From contig JAUSJX010000065.1 in NCBI GenBank assembly GCA_030647435.1, forward strand, positions 1-64,000: a DNA stretch of 64,000 nt, given 5' to 3'. The notes under the pieces are model-generated. The model saw only the letters and a list, made by a program, of their open reading frames with translations. It did not search any database and was not told the origin of the DNA. Both the position numbers and the translations under genes were made by a program. Source of the stretch: Candidatus Rokuibacteriota bacterium. Lineage in GTDB: Bacteria > Methylomirabilota > Methylomirabilia > Rokubacteriales > CSP1-6. This document shows, piece after piece, positions 45,832-54,068 of this stretch; the stretch's first letter is position 1, and each line of letters begins with the position of its first letter.

Positions 45832-45847
45832 CGGCACGAGGCTTGCA
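45832..45847 (+). promoter_or_regulatory. Sigma54 promoter (-24/-12) upstream of the DksA-like gene
   Basis: CGGCACGAGGCTTGCA has GG (45833-45834) and GC (45845-45846) exactly 10 nt apart, and matches GGCACG-N4-TTGCA fully. Transcription would start near 45858, about 50 bp before ATG 45907. Confidence 0.75.
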
Positions 45848-45906
45848 CCAGCCGGGGTAGCCGGGCTGGGACAGCCGTAGGGCGAACCGCCCAGGGGGAG
45901 ACCAAA

Positions 45907-46317
45907 ATGGAAGACGTCAAGAAGAAGCTGGAAGCGGAACTGAACCGGACGGTCGAGCGCATCCGCCACATGGGCGGGACGGCGATGTCCGTGCAGACCA
46001 TGAACGCGCTGGGCGACACGAGCCAGCTGGCCGACGAGGTCGACGTGATCCAGATCAACGAGGATCGCGAAATGAGCTTCGCCACGCGGAGCCTGCTCGT
46101 GGAGCGCGCCAACCGCCTGGCCGAGGCGCTCGAGCGGTTGCGGGACGGCGAGTACGGCGTCTGCCAGGAGTGCGACGAGGCCATCGCGCCCGCCCGCCTC
46201 AAGGCCATGCCCGAGGTGATGACCTGCGTGCGCTGCCAGGACCGCCTCGAGCGAATGACGCGTCACAGGGCGCTCGTCGGCGCGGGCGTTGACGAGGACG
46301 AGCCCGAGGACGACTAA
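45907..46317 (+). CDS. DksA/TraR-family zinc-finger protein
   Basis: The 136-residue protein starts at ATG 45907 behind CAGGGGGAGA. A helical coiled part (about 5-85) is followed by the C4 zinc finger CQEC...CVRC in YGVCQECDEAIAPARLKAMP and TCVRCQDRLE. DksA relatives insert into the RNA polymerase secondary channel and mediate ppGpp responses. The coiled-coil tip Asp pair of true DksA is not obvious, so a regulatory paralogue is likelier. Control by sigma54 would tie it to nitrogen, surface or stress signals. Confidence 0.85.
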   Translation: MEDVKKKLEAELNRTVERIRHMGGTAMSVQTMNALGDTSQLADEVDVIQINEDREMSFATRSLLVERANRLAEALERLRDGEYGVCQECDEAIAPARLKAMPEVMTCVRCQDRLERMTRHRALVGAGVDEDEPEDD

Positions 46318-46324
46318 GCGACGA

Positions 46325-47071
46325 CTACAGCCGGTCGACCCGAGCACGCACGAGCCCGGGCCGGTCGGTGAGGATACCGTCAACGCACCAGACGACGAGC
46401 CGGTCCGCGAGGGCCGGCTCGTTGACTGTCCAGACATAGCAGCCGAGCCACGCCGCCCGGATTGTCTCAACGTCCGCCGCTCGGAGCACCTCGACCGACG
46501 GGCATAGCGCATCAGCCGTTCCCGGTGCCGGCAGCGCCGCGTCGAGCGGGCCCGCGCTCCAGAGCGCGCCGAGCGGGACGGCGGGGTTGAGCGCCCGCAC
46601 GCGGCCGAGGGCCTCCCTGTCGGCCGACTGCACAAGCGAGCGCTCCACGGCCTCGTAGATCTCCAGCGTCGAGACGATGCGCTCCTCGATGCCGCTCCCG
46701 GCGGCGGCGCCGTCGGGCAGCTCGATCCAGAAGCGCGTGCGGTCGCGAAACCGCTCGAGCACCTCCTGAAGCGTCTGGATGCGCTGGCCGCCGAAGCGCG
46801 GCCCCTTCCACCCGCCGGCGTCGAGCCGCTTGAGCTCGCGGACGGTCAGCGCAGCCACGGGGCCGCGGCCATCGGTCGTCCGTTCGAGCGTGGCGTGGCC
46901 GAAGACCACGGGATGGCCGTCCTTCGACACTCGTACCCGCAGCGCGAGCGCGTCGGCACCCTCGGCCAGCGCCGCCTCAAAGGCTGCGATGGTGTGCTCG
47001 GGCGCTTCGGCCGACGCGCCGCCGCGCGCGATCACGATCGGCTTTCCGGCTGAGCGCTCCATTGTCTCCAT
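46325..47071 (-). CDS. Glycerophosphodiester phosphodiesterase-like protein, active site lost
   Basis: The 248-residue protein has the GDPD fold: an N-terminal strand, APEHTIAAFEAALAEGADAL, then VSKDGHPVVFGHATLERTTDGRG, QTLQEVLERF, and a C-terminal VWTVNEPALADRLVVWCVDGILTD. The catalytic residues are replaced. The HRG motif is RGG (IARGGAS), the metal-binding Glu-x-Asp is Leu-x-Val (ALALRVRV), and the HD pair is HA (GHATLERT). It should be unable to hydrolyse diesters and may be a binding or scaffold protein. It is divergent from the acyltransferase gene. Confidence 0.8.
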   Translation of the reverse strand: METMERSAGKPIVIARGGASAEAPEHTIAAFEAALAEGADALALRVRVSKDGHPVVFGHATLERTTDGRGPVAALTVRELKRLDAGGWKGPRFGGQRIQTLQEVLERFRDRTRFWIELPDGAAAGSGIEERIVSTLEIYEAVERSLVQSADREALGRVRALNPAVPLGALWSAGPLDAALPAPGTADALCPSVEVLRAADVETIRAAWLGCYVWTVNEPALADRLVVWCVDGILTDRPGLVRARVDRL

Positions 47072-47097
47072 CGCGATCTCCGTGGCACACTCTGGCC

Positions 47098-47730
47098 GTG
47101 CGCACTCCCGTCATGGACACCCTCCGTCCCTTCGTCCGGTTCGGGGCCCGGATCTACTGGCGGATCCAGCTCGAGGGCATCCAGCACATCCCGACGGACG
47201 GGCCGCTCATTATCGCGCCGAACCACGTCACGTACGCCGACCCCGTCCTGGTGTGGCTGCCCATCCATCTCCGCGTGCACTTCATGGCGTGGGATGCGCT
47301 GTTCGAGGTCCCGGGACTCTCCTGGGTGATCCGCCGGCTTCGCGCCTTCCCGGTACAGCTGGAATCGGCCGATCCCCGCTCGACTCGGGAGGCCGTCCGC
47401 CTGCTCCAGACGGGGCAAAGCGTGATGATCTTTCCCGAAGCCGCGCGCAGCCCCGACGGCCGGCTCCAGCGCTTCCGCCCCGGCGCCTTTCGCCTCGCTT
47501 CGTCGCTCCAGGTGCCGGTGCTGCCGGTGACCATCCGGGGTGGTCACGACTCGTGGCCCCCAGGACGCGTCCTGCCCCGACCCGGGAGGCTCAGCATCGT
47601 CTACCACCCGGTCATTTTACCGCCCAAGGAGCCCGACACGCGCGTGGCGGCCCGGGTGCTCGGGCGTCAAGTGCGCGACGCCATCGCCTCGCGTCTGCCG
47701 GCCGCGCACCAGCCCGAGGCCGATGCGTAG
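47098..47730 (+). CDS. 1-acyl-glycerol-3-phosphate acyltransferase-like (PlsC family)
   Basis: GTG 47098 is the likely start (210 residues); ATG 47113 is an alternative. Motifs: NHVTYADP with the catalytic HX4D pair (His43, Asp48), FPVQLESADPRSTREAV (glycerophosphate-binding region) and FPEAARSPDG (motif III, EGTRS variant with EAARS). RFRPGAFRLA and VPVLPVTIRG follow as usual. It should transfer an acyl chain to lysophosphatidate or a related glycerolipid at the membrane. The divergent GDPD-like gene fits a lipid theme. Confidence 0.88.
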   Translation: MRTPVMDTLRPFVRFGARIYWRIQLEGIQHIPTDGPLIIAPNHVTYADPVLVWLPIHLRVHFMAWDALFEVPGLSWVIRRLRAFPVQLESADPRSTREAVRLLQTGQSVMIFPEAARSPDGRLQRFRPGAFRLASSLQVPVLPVTIRGGHDSWPPGRVLPRPGRLSIVYHPVILPPKEPDTRVAARVLGRQVRDAIASRLPAAHQPEADA

Positions 47731-47739
47731 GGGCCAGTG

Positions 47740-47745
47740 TATACT
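47740..47745 (+). promoter_or_regulatory. -10 TATACT for aroQ, nearly leaderless
   Basis: TATACT ends 9 bp before ATG 47755, so at most a few leader bases are expected. No ribosome-binding site is present (CTCCCCGCC precedes the ATG). Confidence 0.4.
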
Positions 47746-47754
47746 CTCCCCGCC

Positions 47755-48234
47755 ATGGCACGTTCGTCGGCTGCCCTTGTCCTCGTACTCCACGGGCCAA
47801 ACCTCAATCTCTTGGGTACGCGGGAGCCTGCCGTCTACGGCCGCACGACCCTCGCACAGCTTGACGGCGAGATCCAGCGCCACGCCGCGCGCCGAGGCGC
47901 CAAGGCGGTCTGCCGCCAGTCGAACCACGAGGGCCAGCTCATCGACTGGATACAGGGCGCCGCCGGCGAGGGCTTCAGGGCCATCGTCATCAACCCCGGC
48001 GCGCTGACCCACTACTCCCTCGCGCTGCGCGACGCGGTCTCCGCCGTTTCCGTGCCCGTCGTCGAGGTCCACCTCTCGAACATCCACGGGCGGGAGGATT
48101 TCCGTCGCCATTCGGTGATCGCGGCCGTGGCGCGGGGACAGATCTCGGGCTTCGGCCCCGCCAGCTACCTCCTGGGCGTGGACGCGGCGCTCCAGTCGGC
48201 CACGGCGGGCCGGCCGAGCCGGCGCCCGCGGTGA
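47755..48234 (+). CDS. aroQ: Type II 3-dehydroquinate dehydratase
   Basis: The 159-residue enzyme makes 3-dehydroshikimate in aromatic amino acid synthesis. It has LHGPNLNLLGTREP with the catalytic Tyr loop following (AVYGRTTL), QSNHEGQLIDWI, NPGALTHYSLALRDA, and VEVHLSNIHGREDFRRHS with the catalytic His. This is the dodecameric type II enzyme. The C-terminal 12 residues are basic and variable. The aroK gene is 18 kb away. Confidence 0.95.
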   Translation: MARSSAALVLVLHGPNLNLLGTREPAVYGRTTLAQLDGEIQRHAARRGAKAVCRQSNHEGQLIDWIQGAAGEGFRAIVINPGALTHYSLALRDAVSAVSVPVVEVHLSNIHGREDFRRHSVIAAVARGQISGFGPASYLLGVDAALQSATAGRPSRRPR

Positions 48235-48302
48235 ATGTCGGTCCCCCTTCCGGCGTCTAATCCGCGTCGTGGCGGGAGGCGCGGGGGCCGCCACAGGCTC
48301 CT

Positions 48303-49472
48303 GTGACGCCGCCCGCGGATCCGCCGATGCTTCCCGACGGCGCAGGCTCTCCGGGTTCCGCGGACCTGGACGAGCGTCTCCTCATCGAGCGGTGTCGCGC
48401 GGGTGACATCGCGGCGTTCGAGCCCCTGGTGGAGAAGTACCGGCAGCGCGTGTGGCGCCTGGCCTTCCAGGTGCTGCGCGATCGCGAGGAGGCATGGGAT
48501 TGCGCTCAGGACGCCTTCGTGCGGGCATTCCAGTCGCTGGCGTCGTTCCGCGGCCAGTCGGCTTTCTACACCTGGCTCTTTCGCATCGCCATGAACGTGG
48601 CGACCGACCGGCTGCGCGCCCGGAGCGCCCAGGCACGCGCGTTCGGCAGCCAGCTTGTGCCGGCGGAGGAGTGGGAGCGCACCGCGCCGGATCACGGGGA
48701 GCGGCCAGACCAGGCCGCGCTGGGCGCCGAGCGGCGCCTGCGCATCCGCCAGGCGCTCGATACCTTGCCGCCCAACGCGCGAACCATTATCATGCTCAGT
48801 GACGTCGAGGGGCTCTCGTACCGCGAGATCGCATCCGTGCTCAACTGCCCAATCGGAACGGTGATGTCGAGGCTTCACAACGCGCGCAAGCGGCTGCGGA
48901 GCGTGCTCGGGCCCATGCTGCTCGTGCTCGTGTGTCTCGCGGCCGCGCTCGCGGGCGTTGCCGCATGGTCGCCGGCCTCGGGTCAGACGCCTCCGCCGGC
49001 CCCGGTCGCGGCGCCTCCAAAGGGCATGGTTCACTTCGAGGTCAGGGTCCTGCAGGCCTCGAACCCTCCCGCTCCTCAGCCCGCGCCGGCCGGCAAGCAG
49101 GCGCCGGCTCCCGCCGGCCCCGCCGTCAGCCAAATGGACGAGCGCCTCAAGCAGATCGTGCCGCGGCTGAGCAAGCTCTTCCGCTACAGCGACTACACGC
49201 CGCTCGAACATCACAATGTGGACGTCGAGTTCGGCGCCTCCAAGCGCCTGCCCGGCCCGGGCGACCGCTCGCTCGAAGTCACGCCGATGGACCTCCAGGG
49301 CAAGTCGGTCCGCATGCAGGTGCGGCTGCTCAAGAGCGAAAAATCCGTCATGACCTCGAACATCGTCGCCGCCCCGGGCGCGCCTGCCATCATCGGCGGC
49401 CCGCGCCACGGCACCGGTGTGCTCATCATCATCATTTGGGTCGATCCGATCACCGCGCCGCCGGCGAAGTGA
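48303..49472 (+). CDS. ECF sigma factor fused to a membrane helix and exported domain
   Basis: The 389-residue frame (GTG 48303, or ATG 48327) starts with an ECF sigma factor. Region 2 is at about 30-105 (AFEPLVEKYRQRVWRLA, DCAQDAFVRAFQSL, FYTWLFRIAMNVATDRLR). Region 4 is at about 145-202 (LPPNARTIIMLSDVEGLSY, EIASVLNCPIGTVMSRLHNARKRL). Without a stop it continues into a hydrophobic helix (about 205-221, LLVLVCLAAALAGVAAW), a Pro-rich linker and about 150 residues rich in beta strands (VHFEVRVLQASN, NVDVEFGASKRL, VRMQVRLLKSEKS). No zinc anti-sigma gene follows. The sigma factor is thus predicted to be membrane-tethered; alternatively two genes were joined by a lost stop. Confidence 0.82.
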   Translation: MTPPADPPMLPDGAGSPGSADLDERLLIERCRAGDIAAFEPLVEKYRQRVWRLAFQVLRDREEAWDCAQDAFVRAFQSLASFRGQSAFYTWLFRIAMNVATDRLRARSAQARAFGSQLVPAEEWERTAPDHGERPDQAALGAERRLRIRQALDTLPPNARTIIMLSDVEGLSYREIASVLNCPIGTVMSRLHNARKRLRSVLGPMLLVLVCLAAALAGVAAWSPASGQTPPPAPVAAPPKGMVHFEVRVLQASNPPAPQPAPAGKQAPAPAGPAVSQMDERLKQIVPRLSKLFRYSDYTPLEHHNVDVEFGASKRLPGPGDRSLEVTPMDLQGKSVRMQVRLLKSEKSVMTSNIVAAPGAPAIIGGPRHGTGVLIIIIWVDPITAPPAK

Positions 49473-49490
49473 GCGAGGCGAGGGCCGGCC

Positions 49491-51014
49491 GTGAGTGAGG
49501 AGCGCTACTTCCGGGAGCGCGCCCGCATCGAGCAGGGCCACGTCAAATACCGCGACAAGCTGAAGGACGAGGGCAAGCTCTTCGTCCGCGACCGCCTGAA
49601 GCTCCTCCTCGACCCGGGCTCTCCGTTCCAGGAGGACTTCCTCTTCGCGCGCAACCAGGAGGCCGATACGCCGGCCGACGGCGTGGTCACCGGTGTCGGC
49701 ACCGTGGGCGGGCGCACCGTCTGCATCATGGCCAACGACTACACGGTCAAGGCCGGCTCCTGGGGTGAGAAGACGGTGGCGAAGATCGTGCGCATCCAGG
49801 AGCGGGCCCAGCGGCTGCAGGTGCCGCTGCTCTACCTCGTGGACGCGGCGGGCGGGCGCATCTCGGAGCAGATCAAGATCTTCCCCGGCCGCTTCCACGC
49901 CGGGCGCATCTTCTACAATGAAGTCCAGCTCTCCGGTGTCGTCCCCCAAGTGTGCATCCTCTTCGGGCCCTCGCCGGCCGGGTCGGCCTACCTGCCCGCG
50001 CTGACCGACTGCGTGATCATGGTGGACGGCAAGGCGAGCCTGTACGTCGGCTCGCCCCGCATGGTCGAGATGGCCATCGGCGAGAAGGTTTCGCTCGAGG
50101 ACCTCGGCGGCGCGCGCATGCATTGCTCGGTGTCGGGCTGCGGCGACATCCTGGCGGGCTCCGACGAGGACGCGATCGAGCTCTGCAAGCGGTACCTGGC
50201 CTTCATGCCCCAGTCTTACCGCGAGCGGCCGGCGGGCACCGAAGCCCGCGAGGCCGTGCCGGGCCGGCCGATCGAGGAGATCGTCCCGTACGACCAGCGC
50301 AAGTGGTTCGACATGTACGAGGTCATCGACCGGGTCGTGGACGCGGGCTCCTTCTTCGAGATCAAGCGGCTCTTTGCCCAGGAGATCATTACCGGATTCG
50401 CCCGCATCGGCGGCCGCGCAGCCGGCATCGTCGCCAACCAGCCCAAGGTCAAGGGCGGCGTGCTGATGGTGGACTCCTCCGACAAGGGCGCGCGCTTCAT
50501 CTGGCTCTGCAACGCGTTCAACATCCCGCTCGTCTACCTGGCCGACGTCCCGGGCTTCATGGTCGGCGCCAAGGTGGAGCGCGCGGGCATCATCCGCCAC
50601 GGCGCCAAGATGGTCTTCGCCACCTCGCAGGCGACGGTGCCGAAGATCTCCGTGGTCGTGCGCAAGTGCTACGGCGCGGGGCTCTACGCGATGTGCGGCC
50701 CGGCCTTTGAGCCCGACGCGGCGCTATCCCTGCCGCAGGGGCAGGTGGCCATCATGGGGCCCGAGCCGGCGATCAACGCCGTCTACTACAACAAGATCAT
50801 GGAGCTGCCGGAAAGCGAGCGCGCGGCTTACGTCCGGGAGAAGCGCGAGGCGTACGTCCAGGACGTGGACATCTACAAGCTCGCCTCGGAGATGCTGGTG
50901 GATGGCATCATCGCGGGCTCGGAGCTGCGCGGCGAGCTCATCAAGCGGCTCGAGTACGCCCAGAGCAAGCAGCTCGAGTTCCCCCCGCGCAGGAATCCCG
51001 TTCTCCCCGTCTGA
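49491..51014 (+). CDS. Acyl-CoA carboxylase beta (carboxyltransferase) subunit
   Basis: The 507-residue protein (GTG 49491) is a biotin-dependent carboxyltransferase with two crotonase-like halves. The N-terminal half has KLKDEGKLFVRDRLKLLLD, DGVVTGVGTVGGR and LLYLVDAAGGRI. The C-terminal half has FARIGGRAAGIVANQPKVKGG, IPLVYLADVPGFMVG, RKCYGAGLYAMCGPA and a terminal AYVREKREAYVQD. Propionyl-, methylcrotonyl- and geranyl-CoA carboxylases share this layout; the acyl specificity is uncertain. No alpha or biotin-carrier gene is adjacent. Confidence 0.9.
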   Translation: MSEERYFRERARIEQGHVKYRDKLKDEGKLFVRDRLKLLLDPGSPFQEDFLFARNQEADTPADGVVTGVGTVGGRTVCIMANDYTVKAGSWGEKTVAKIVRIQERAQRLQVPLLYLVDAAGGRISEQIKIFPGRFHAGRIFYNEVQLSGVVPQVCILFGPSPAGSAYLPALTDCVIMVDGKASLYVGSPRMVEMAIGEKVSLEDLGGARMHCSVSGCGDILAGSDEDAIELCKRYLAFMPQSYRERPAGTEAREAVPGRPIEEIVPYDQRKWFDMYEVIDRVVDAGSFFEIKRLFAQEIITGFARIGGRAAGIVANQPKVKGGVLMVDSSDKGARFIWLCNAFNIPLVYLADVPGFMVGAKVERAGIIRHGAKMVFATSQATVPKISVVVRKCYGAGLYAMCGPAFEPDAALSLPQGQVAIMGPEPAINAVYYNKIMELPESERAAYVREKREAYVQDVDIYKLASEMLVDGIIAGSELRGELIKRLEYAQSKQLEFPPRRNPVLPV

Positions 51015-51036
51015 GTCCCTTCGCCTACGGCACGCG

Positions 51037-51786
51037 GTGGGCTACCTGATTCTTGCCGTCCGGTTTCTGACTATCGTGCCGGTGCCGGGGCGCGAGGCGA
51101 CGGGCGCGGGGGCGCTCGGACGGGCCGCGTGGTGGTTTCCCGCCGTGGGCCTGGCGCTCGGCGCCTGCCTCGTCGCTGCCGACCATCTCCTCGCGTTCGT
51201 GTTTCCGCCGCTGCTGGGAGCCATCCTGGTCATTGGGCTGTGGAAGGTTCTTACCGGCGGCATTCACCTCGACGGCCTCGCCGACGTTCTCGACGGCCTC
51301 GCGGGCCGCGACGCCGAGCGGCGGCTCGCCATCATGCGGGACAGCCGTATCGGGGTCTTCGGCGCCGGCGGCATCGTCCTCTGCTTCCTGATCTCGGCAG
51401 GCGCGCTCGACGCGCTGCCCGCGGGCCGCCACCCGGCGATGCTGTTCCTGGCGCCGGCGGCAGGCCGCCTCGTGCCGCTTCTGATCGGCCCGTTGTTCCC
51501 GGCGGCGAGCCCTGGTCAGGGGGTCGGCGCGGCCTTCCTCGAAGGTCTGTCGCCGTGGGCGGGGCCCGTGTCCGTCGCCGGCTTCTGGATCCTGGCAGCC
51601 GCGCTGCTCGGGCCGTGGGGCGGGCTCCTCTTGAGCCTCGCCCTTGCGACCGTGCTCCTCTGGGCGGTGTTTGTGGCCTCCCGCCTCGGCGGCCTCACGG
51701 GGGATGCGCTCGGCTCGTCAGTCGAGATCGGCGAGCTCGCGACGCTGGTGGCCGCTGCGGCCCTGATTCACCTGCGCGTCCTCTAA
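51037..51786 (+). CDS. cobS: Adenosylcobinamide-GDP ribazoletransferase
   Basis: GTG 51037 gives 249 residues, the usual length. It joins adenosylcobinamide-GDP with alpha-ribazole in the last part of cobalamin synthesis. Motifs are FLTIVPVP near the N-terminus, GGIHLDGLADVLDGLAG, RDSRIGVFGAGG and the C-terminal TGDALGSSVEIGE, amid several membrane helices. It is followed directly by the alpha-ribazole phosphatase gene. The product serves the corrinoid enzymes encoded at 27-32 kb. Confidence 0.93.
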   Translation: MGYLILAVRFLTIVPVPGREATGAGALGRAAWWFPAVGLALGACLVAADHLLAFVFPPLLGAILVIGLWKVLTGGIHLDGLADVLDGLAGRDAERRLAIMRDSRIGVFGAGGIVLCFLISAGALDALPAGRHPAMLFLAPAAGRLVPLLIGPLFPAASPGQGVGAAFLEGLSPWAGPVSVAGFWILAAALLGPWGGLLLSLALATVLLWAVFVASRLGGLTGDALGSSVEIGELATLVAAAALIHLRVL

Positions 51787-52395
51787 GTGCGGACGACCAT
51801 CTACCTCGTCCGGCACGGCAGCGTGGTGGGCGCCGAGACTCGGCGGTTCATCGGCCATCTCGACGTGCCACTTTCGCCGGTGGGCGAAGCCGAGGCGGCG
51901 GCGCTGGGGCGGCGGCTCGCGGGCGCCAAGCTCGCCGCGGCGTATTCCAGCGACCTCGCGCGCACGCGACGGACCGCCGAGATCCTGGCGGCGCCCCACG
52001 GGCTGGAGGCCGTCCCGCTGCCGGAGCTCCGGGAGTTCTCCATGGGGCGCTGGGAGGGCCTGACGGCGGATGAGATCCGGGCGCTCGACCCCGCGGCCTT
52101 CGAGGCGTGGATGGCCGACGTCGGCCGATTCCAGTTTCCCGGGGGAGAGAGCCTGCCGGACGTCTCGGCAAGGGCTTGGCCCGCGTTCGAGGGCATCGCC
52201 GCCCGCCACCCGGGCTCTCGCGTCCTCGTGGTCGCACACGGCGGTCCGAACCGCATCGTCATGTGCCGGGCGCTCGGCATTCGTCCCGAGCGCATCCTGG
52301 CGCTGGGCCAGGACTACGCGGCGCTGTCCGTGCTCGAGCGGGGCCCGTCGGGCTGGGCCCTCCGCCTGCTGAACCACCGCGAGCCTCTGCTATAA
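51787..52395 (+). CDS. cobC: Alpha-ribazole phosphatase / histidine phosphatase
   Basis: GTG 51787 follows the cobS stop without a gap; 202 residues. The phosphohistidine motif is LVRHGSVVG. Further family residues are YSSDLARTRRTAE, FSMGRWEGLTADEIR (Glu) and VAHGGPNRIVMC (second His). It removes phosphate from alpha-ribazole phosphate, or acts on adenosylcobalamin phosphate, as CobC. The linkage to cobS supports this rather than phosphoglycerate mutase. Confidence 0.88.
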   Translation: MRTTIYLVRHGSVVGAETRRFIGHLDVPLSPVGEAEAAALGRRLAGAKLAAAYSSDLARTRRTAEILAAPHGLEAVPLPELREFSMGRWEGLTADEIRALDPAAFEAWMADVGRFQFPGGESLPDVSARAWPAFEGIAARHPGSRVLVVAHGGPNRIVMCRALGIRPERILALGQDYAALSVLERGPSGWALRLLNHREPLL

Positions 52396-52396
52396 T
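52391..52396 (+). promoter_or_regulatory. Perfect -10 TATAAT overlapping the cobC stop codon
   Basis: TATAAT at 52391-52396 contains the TAA stop of cobC. CTGAAC at 52369-52374 is a -35 candidate at 16 bp. The transporter start codon is 43 bp downstream. Confidence 0.5.
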
Positions 52397-52439
52397 GGCG
52401 CCGGCCCGTAGCTTCCCCCGCACGCACCCGGAGGACATC

Positions 52440-54065
52440 ATGGACGCTCTCTCCATCGGCTCCGTTGGACGACGCGATTTCCTCAAGCTCGCGGGAAGCG
52501 TCGCCGCGATCGCCGCGGCGCCGGGAGAGGTCTTCGCGCAGGCCCAGCCCAAGCGCGGCGGCGTGCTCAAGCATATCGGCCTCGAGCCGCCGACCTTCGA
52601 CACGCACGCGACGATCTCCTACCAGACCCAGCTCATCTCGTCCTTCGTCAGGCGGACGCTGTTCAAGTTCGTCAACGGCGCCAAGTACGGCCCGTCGGAC
52701 TTCACGCCGGTGCCCGATCTTGCCCTCAAGGCCGACGTCTCCAAGGACGGGCGTGTCTACACCATCGCGCTTCGCCCCGGCGTGCGCTGGGAGTCCCGGG
52801 CGCCGGTCAACGGCCGCGAGCTGGTGGCCGCCGACGTTAAGTACTCCTTCGAGCGGGCGCTCAAGAAGTCGCCCGCGGCCAGCCTGCTGGGGCGGATCGA
52901 GGGCATCGAGACCCCGGACAAGCACACGGTCCGCGTTACCCTGGCCGACGCCTACGCGCCCTTCCTGCACAACCTGGCCGAGCCCTGGAACTGCATCCTG
53001 CCGCCCGAGGTCGAGGACAAGATGGGCGACTTCAAGGCGGCTGAGTCACTGATCGGCTGCGGACCGTTCGTCCTTGAGCGCTACGAGCCCGGCGTCAAGG
53101 CCGTCTTCGCGCGCAATCCCACGTACCACGCCAAGGGACTACCGTATCTCGACAAGGTCGAGTGGCTGTTCGTCAAGGACCGCTCGACCCAGCTCTCGCT
53201 CTTCCGCGCCGGGCAGGTGGACATCTCCTTCTACGATGGGCGCATCCCGCGGACGGACGTCGCCTCGTTCAAGAAGTCCAACCCGACCTACCCGGTGCAG
53301 TTCTGGGACTGGCTTGCCGTCCGCACACTCGCCTTCCGAACCGACAAGGCGCCCTTCAACGACCCGCGCGTGCGGCAGGCCTTCTCGCTGGCCGTGGACC
53401 GGAAGAAGTGGCTCGCCCAGTACCTCGAAGGGCAGGGGTGGGAAGACCCCGGCCCGGTGCCGGCGCCCATGCGCGAGTGGAAGCTCCCGACGAGCGAGCT
53501 GGGCGAGGGGGCGAAGTGGCTCCAGCACAACCCCGCGCTGGCGAGGAAGATGCTGGCCGAGGCGGGCTTCCCCAACGGCATGAAGGTCAAGTGCACGAAC
53601 TGGCCGGGCTACGGCCCGGAGTACGTCGAGGAGCTCGAGCTCCTGGCCTTCAGCCTCAAGCAGGTCGGCGTGGAGCTCCAGATCGTCAACGAGGAGTACG
53701 GCAACTACATCCGCGGCTCCTTCCTCGGCAAGTTCGACGAGGCGAGCTGGGGGCCGTCGTCGCTCTTCACGGAGGTGGACGCCTACCTCTACAACTTCTT
53801 CCGCTCCGGGCAGCCGAACAACCGCAGCCACGTCGCCGACACCCAGCTCGACGTGATGCTGGACGCCCAGCGCCGCTACACCTCGCGGTCGTCGCGCAAG
53901 AAGGTCATCGACGACATCCAGCGCTACGCGGCCGAGCGCGCCTACTACCTCTACACGCCGTACCCGAAGAACGTGTCGTCGTGGACGCCGTGGGTGAAGA
54001 ACTACGGATGCAAGAACTCCTTCGACCGGGGCGCGCAACTCGAGGTCGTGTGGCTCGATAAGTAG
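52440..54065 (+). CDS. Peptide-type ABC transporter substrate-binding protein with Tat signal
   Basis: ATG 52440 follows CCGGAGGACATC. The 541-residue protein has a twin-arginine signal (GRRDFLKLAGSVAAIAAAPG, cleavage near FAQA), so it is exported folded. The mature part has the SBP family 5 pattern: GGVLKHIGLEPPTFD, KDGRVYTIALRPGVRWE, VAADVKYSFERALK, ESLIGCGPFVLERYEPG, and DPRVRQAFSLAVDRKKWLAQ. It delivers a peptide or other solute to the two permeases encoded behind it. The ligand is unknown. It is not a close copy of the binding protein at 1695. Confidence 0.92.
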   Translation: MDALSIGSVGRRDFLKLAGSVAAIAAAPGEVFAQAQPKRGGVLKHIGLEPPTFDTHATISYQTQLISSFVRRTLFKFVNGAKYGPSDFTPVPDLALKADVSKDGRVYTIALRPGVRWESRAPVNGRELVAADVKYSFERALKKSPAASLLGRIEGIETPDKHTVRVTLADAYAPFLHNLAEPWNCILPPEVEDKMGDFKAAESLIGCGPFVLERYEPGVKAVFARNPTYHAKGLPYLDKVEWLFVKDRSTQLSLFRAGQVDISFYDGRIPRTDVASFKKSNPTYPVQFWDWLAVRTLAFRTDKAPFNDPRVRQAFSLAVDRKKWLAQYLEGQGWEDPGPVPAPMREWKLPTSELGEGAKWLQHNPALARKMLAEAGFPNGMKVKCTNWPGYGPEYVEELELLAFSLKQVGVELQIVNEEYGNYIRGSFLGKFDEASWGPSSLFTEVDAYLYNFFRSGQPNNRSHVADTQLDVMLDAQRRYTSRSSRKKVIDDIQRYAAERAYYLYTPYPKNVSSWTPWVKNYGCKNSFDRGAQLEVVWLDK

Positions 54066-54068
54066 CCG

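Noticed and set aside
47082-47100. TGGCACACTCTGGCC as a further sigma54 promoter before the acyltransferase gene
   Set aside because: The GG is followed after 10 nt by CC rather than GC, and the TTGC block is missing.
48165-50600. An 811-codon minus-strand frame across the sigma-factor and carboxylase genes
   Set aside because: Shadow frame; both plus-strand genes have complete family motifs.
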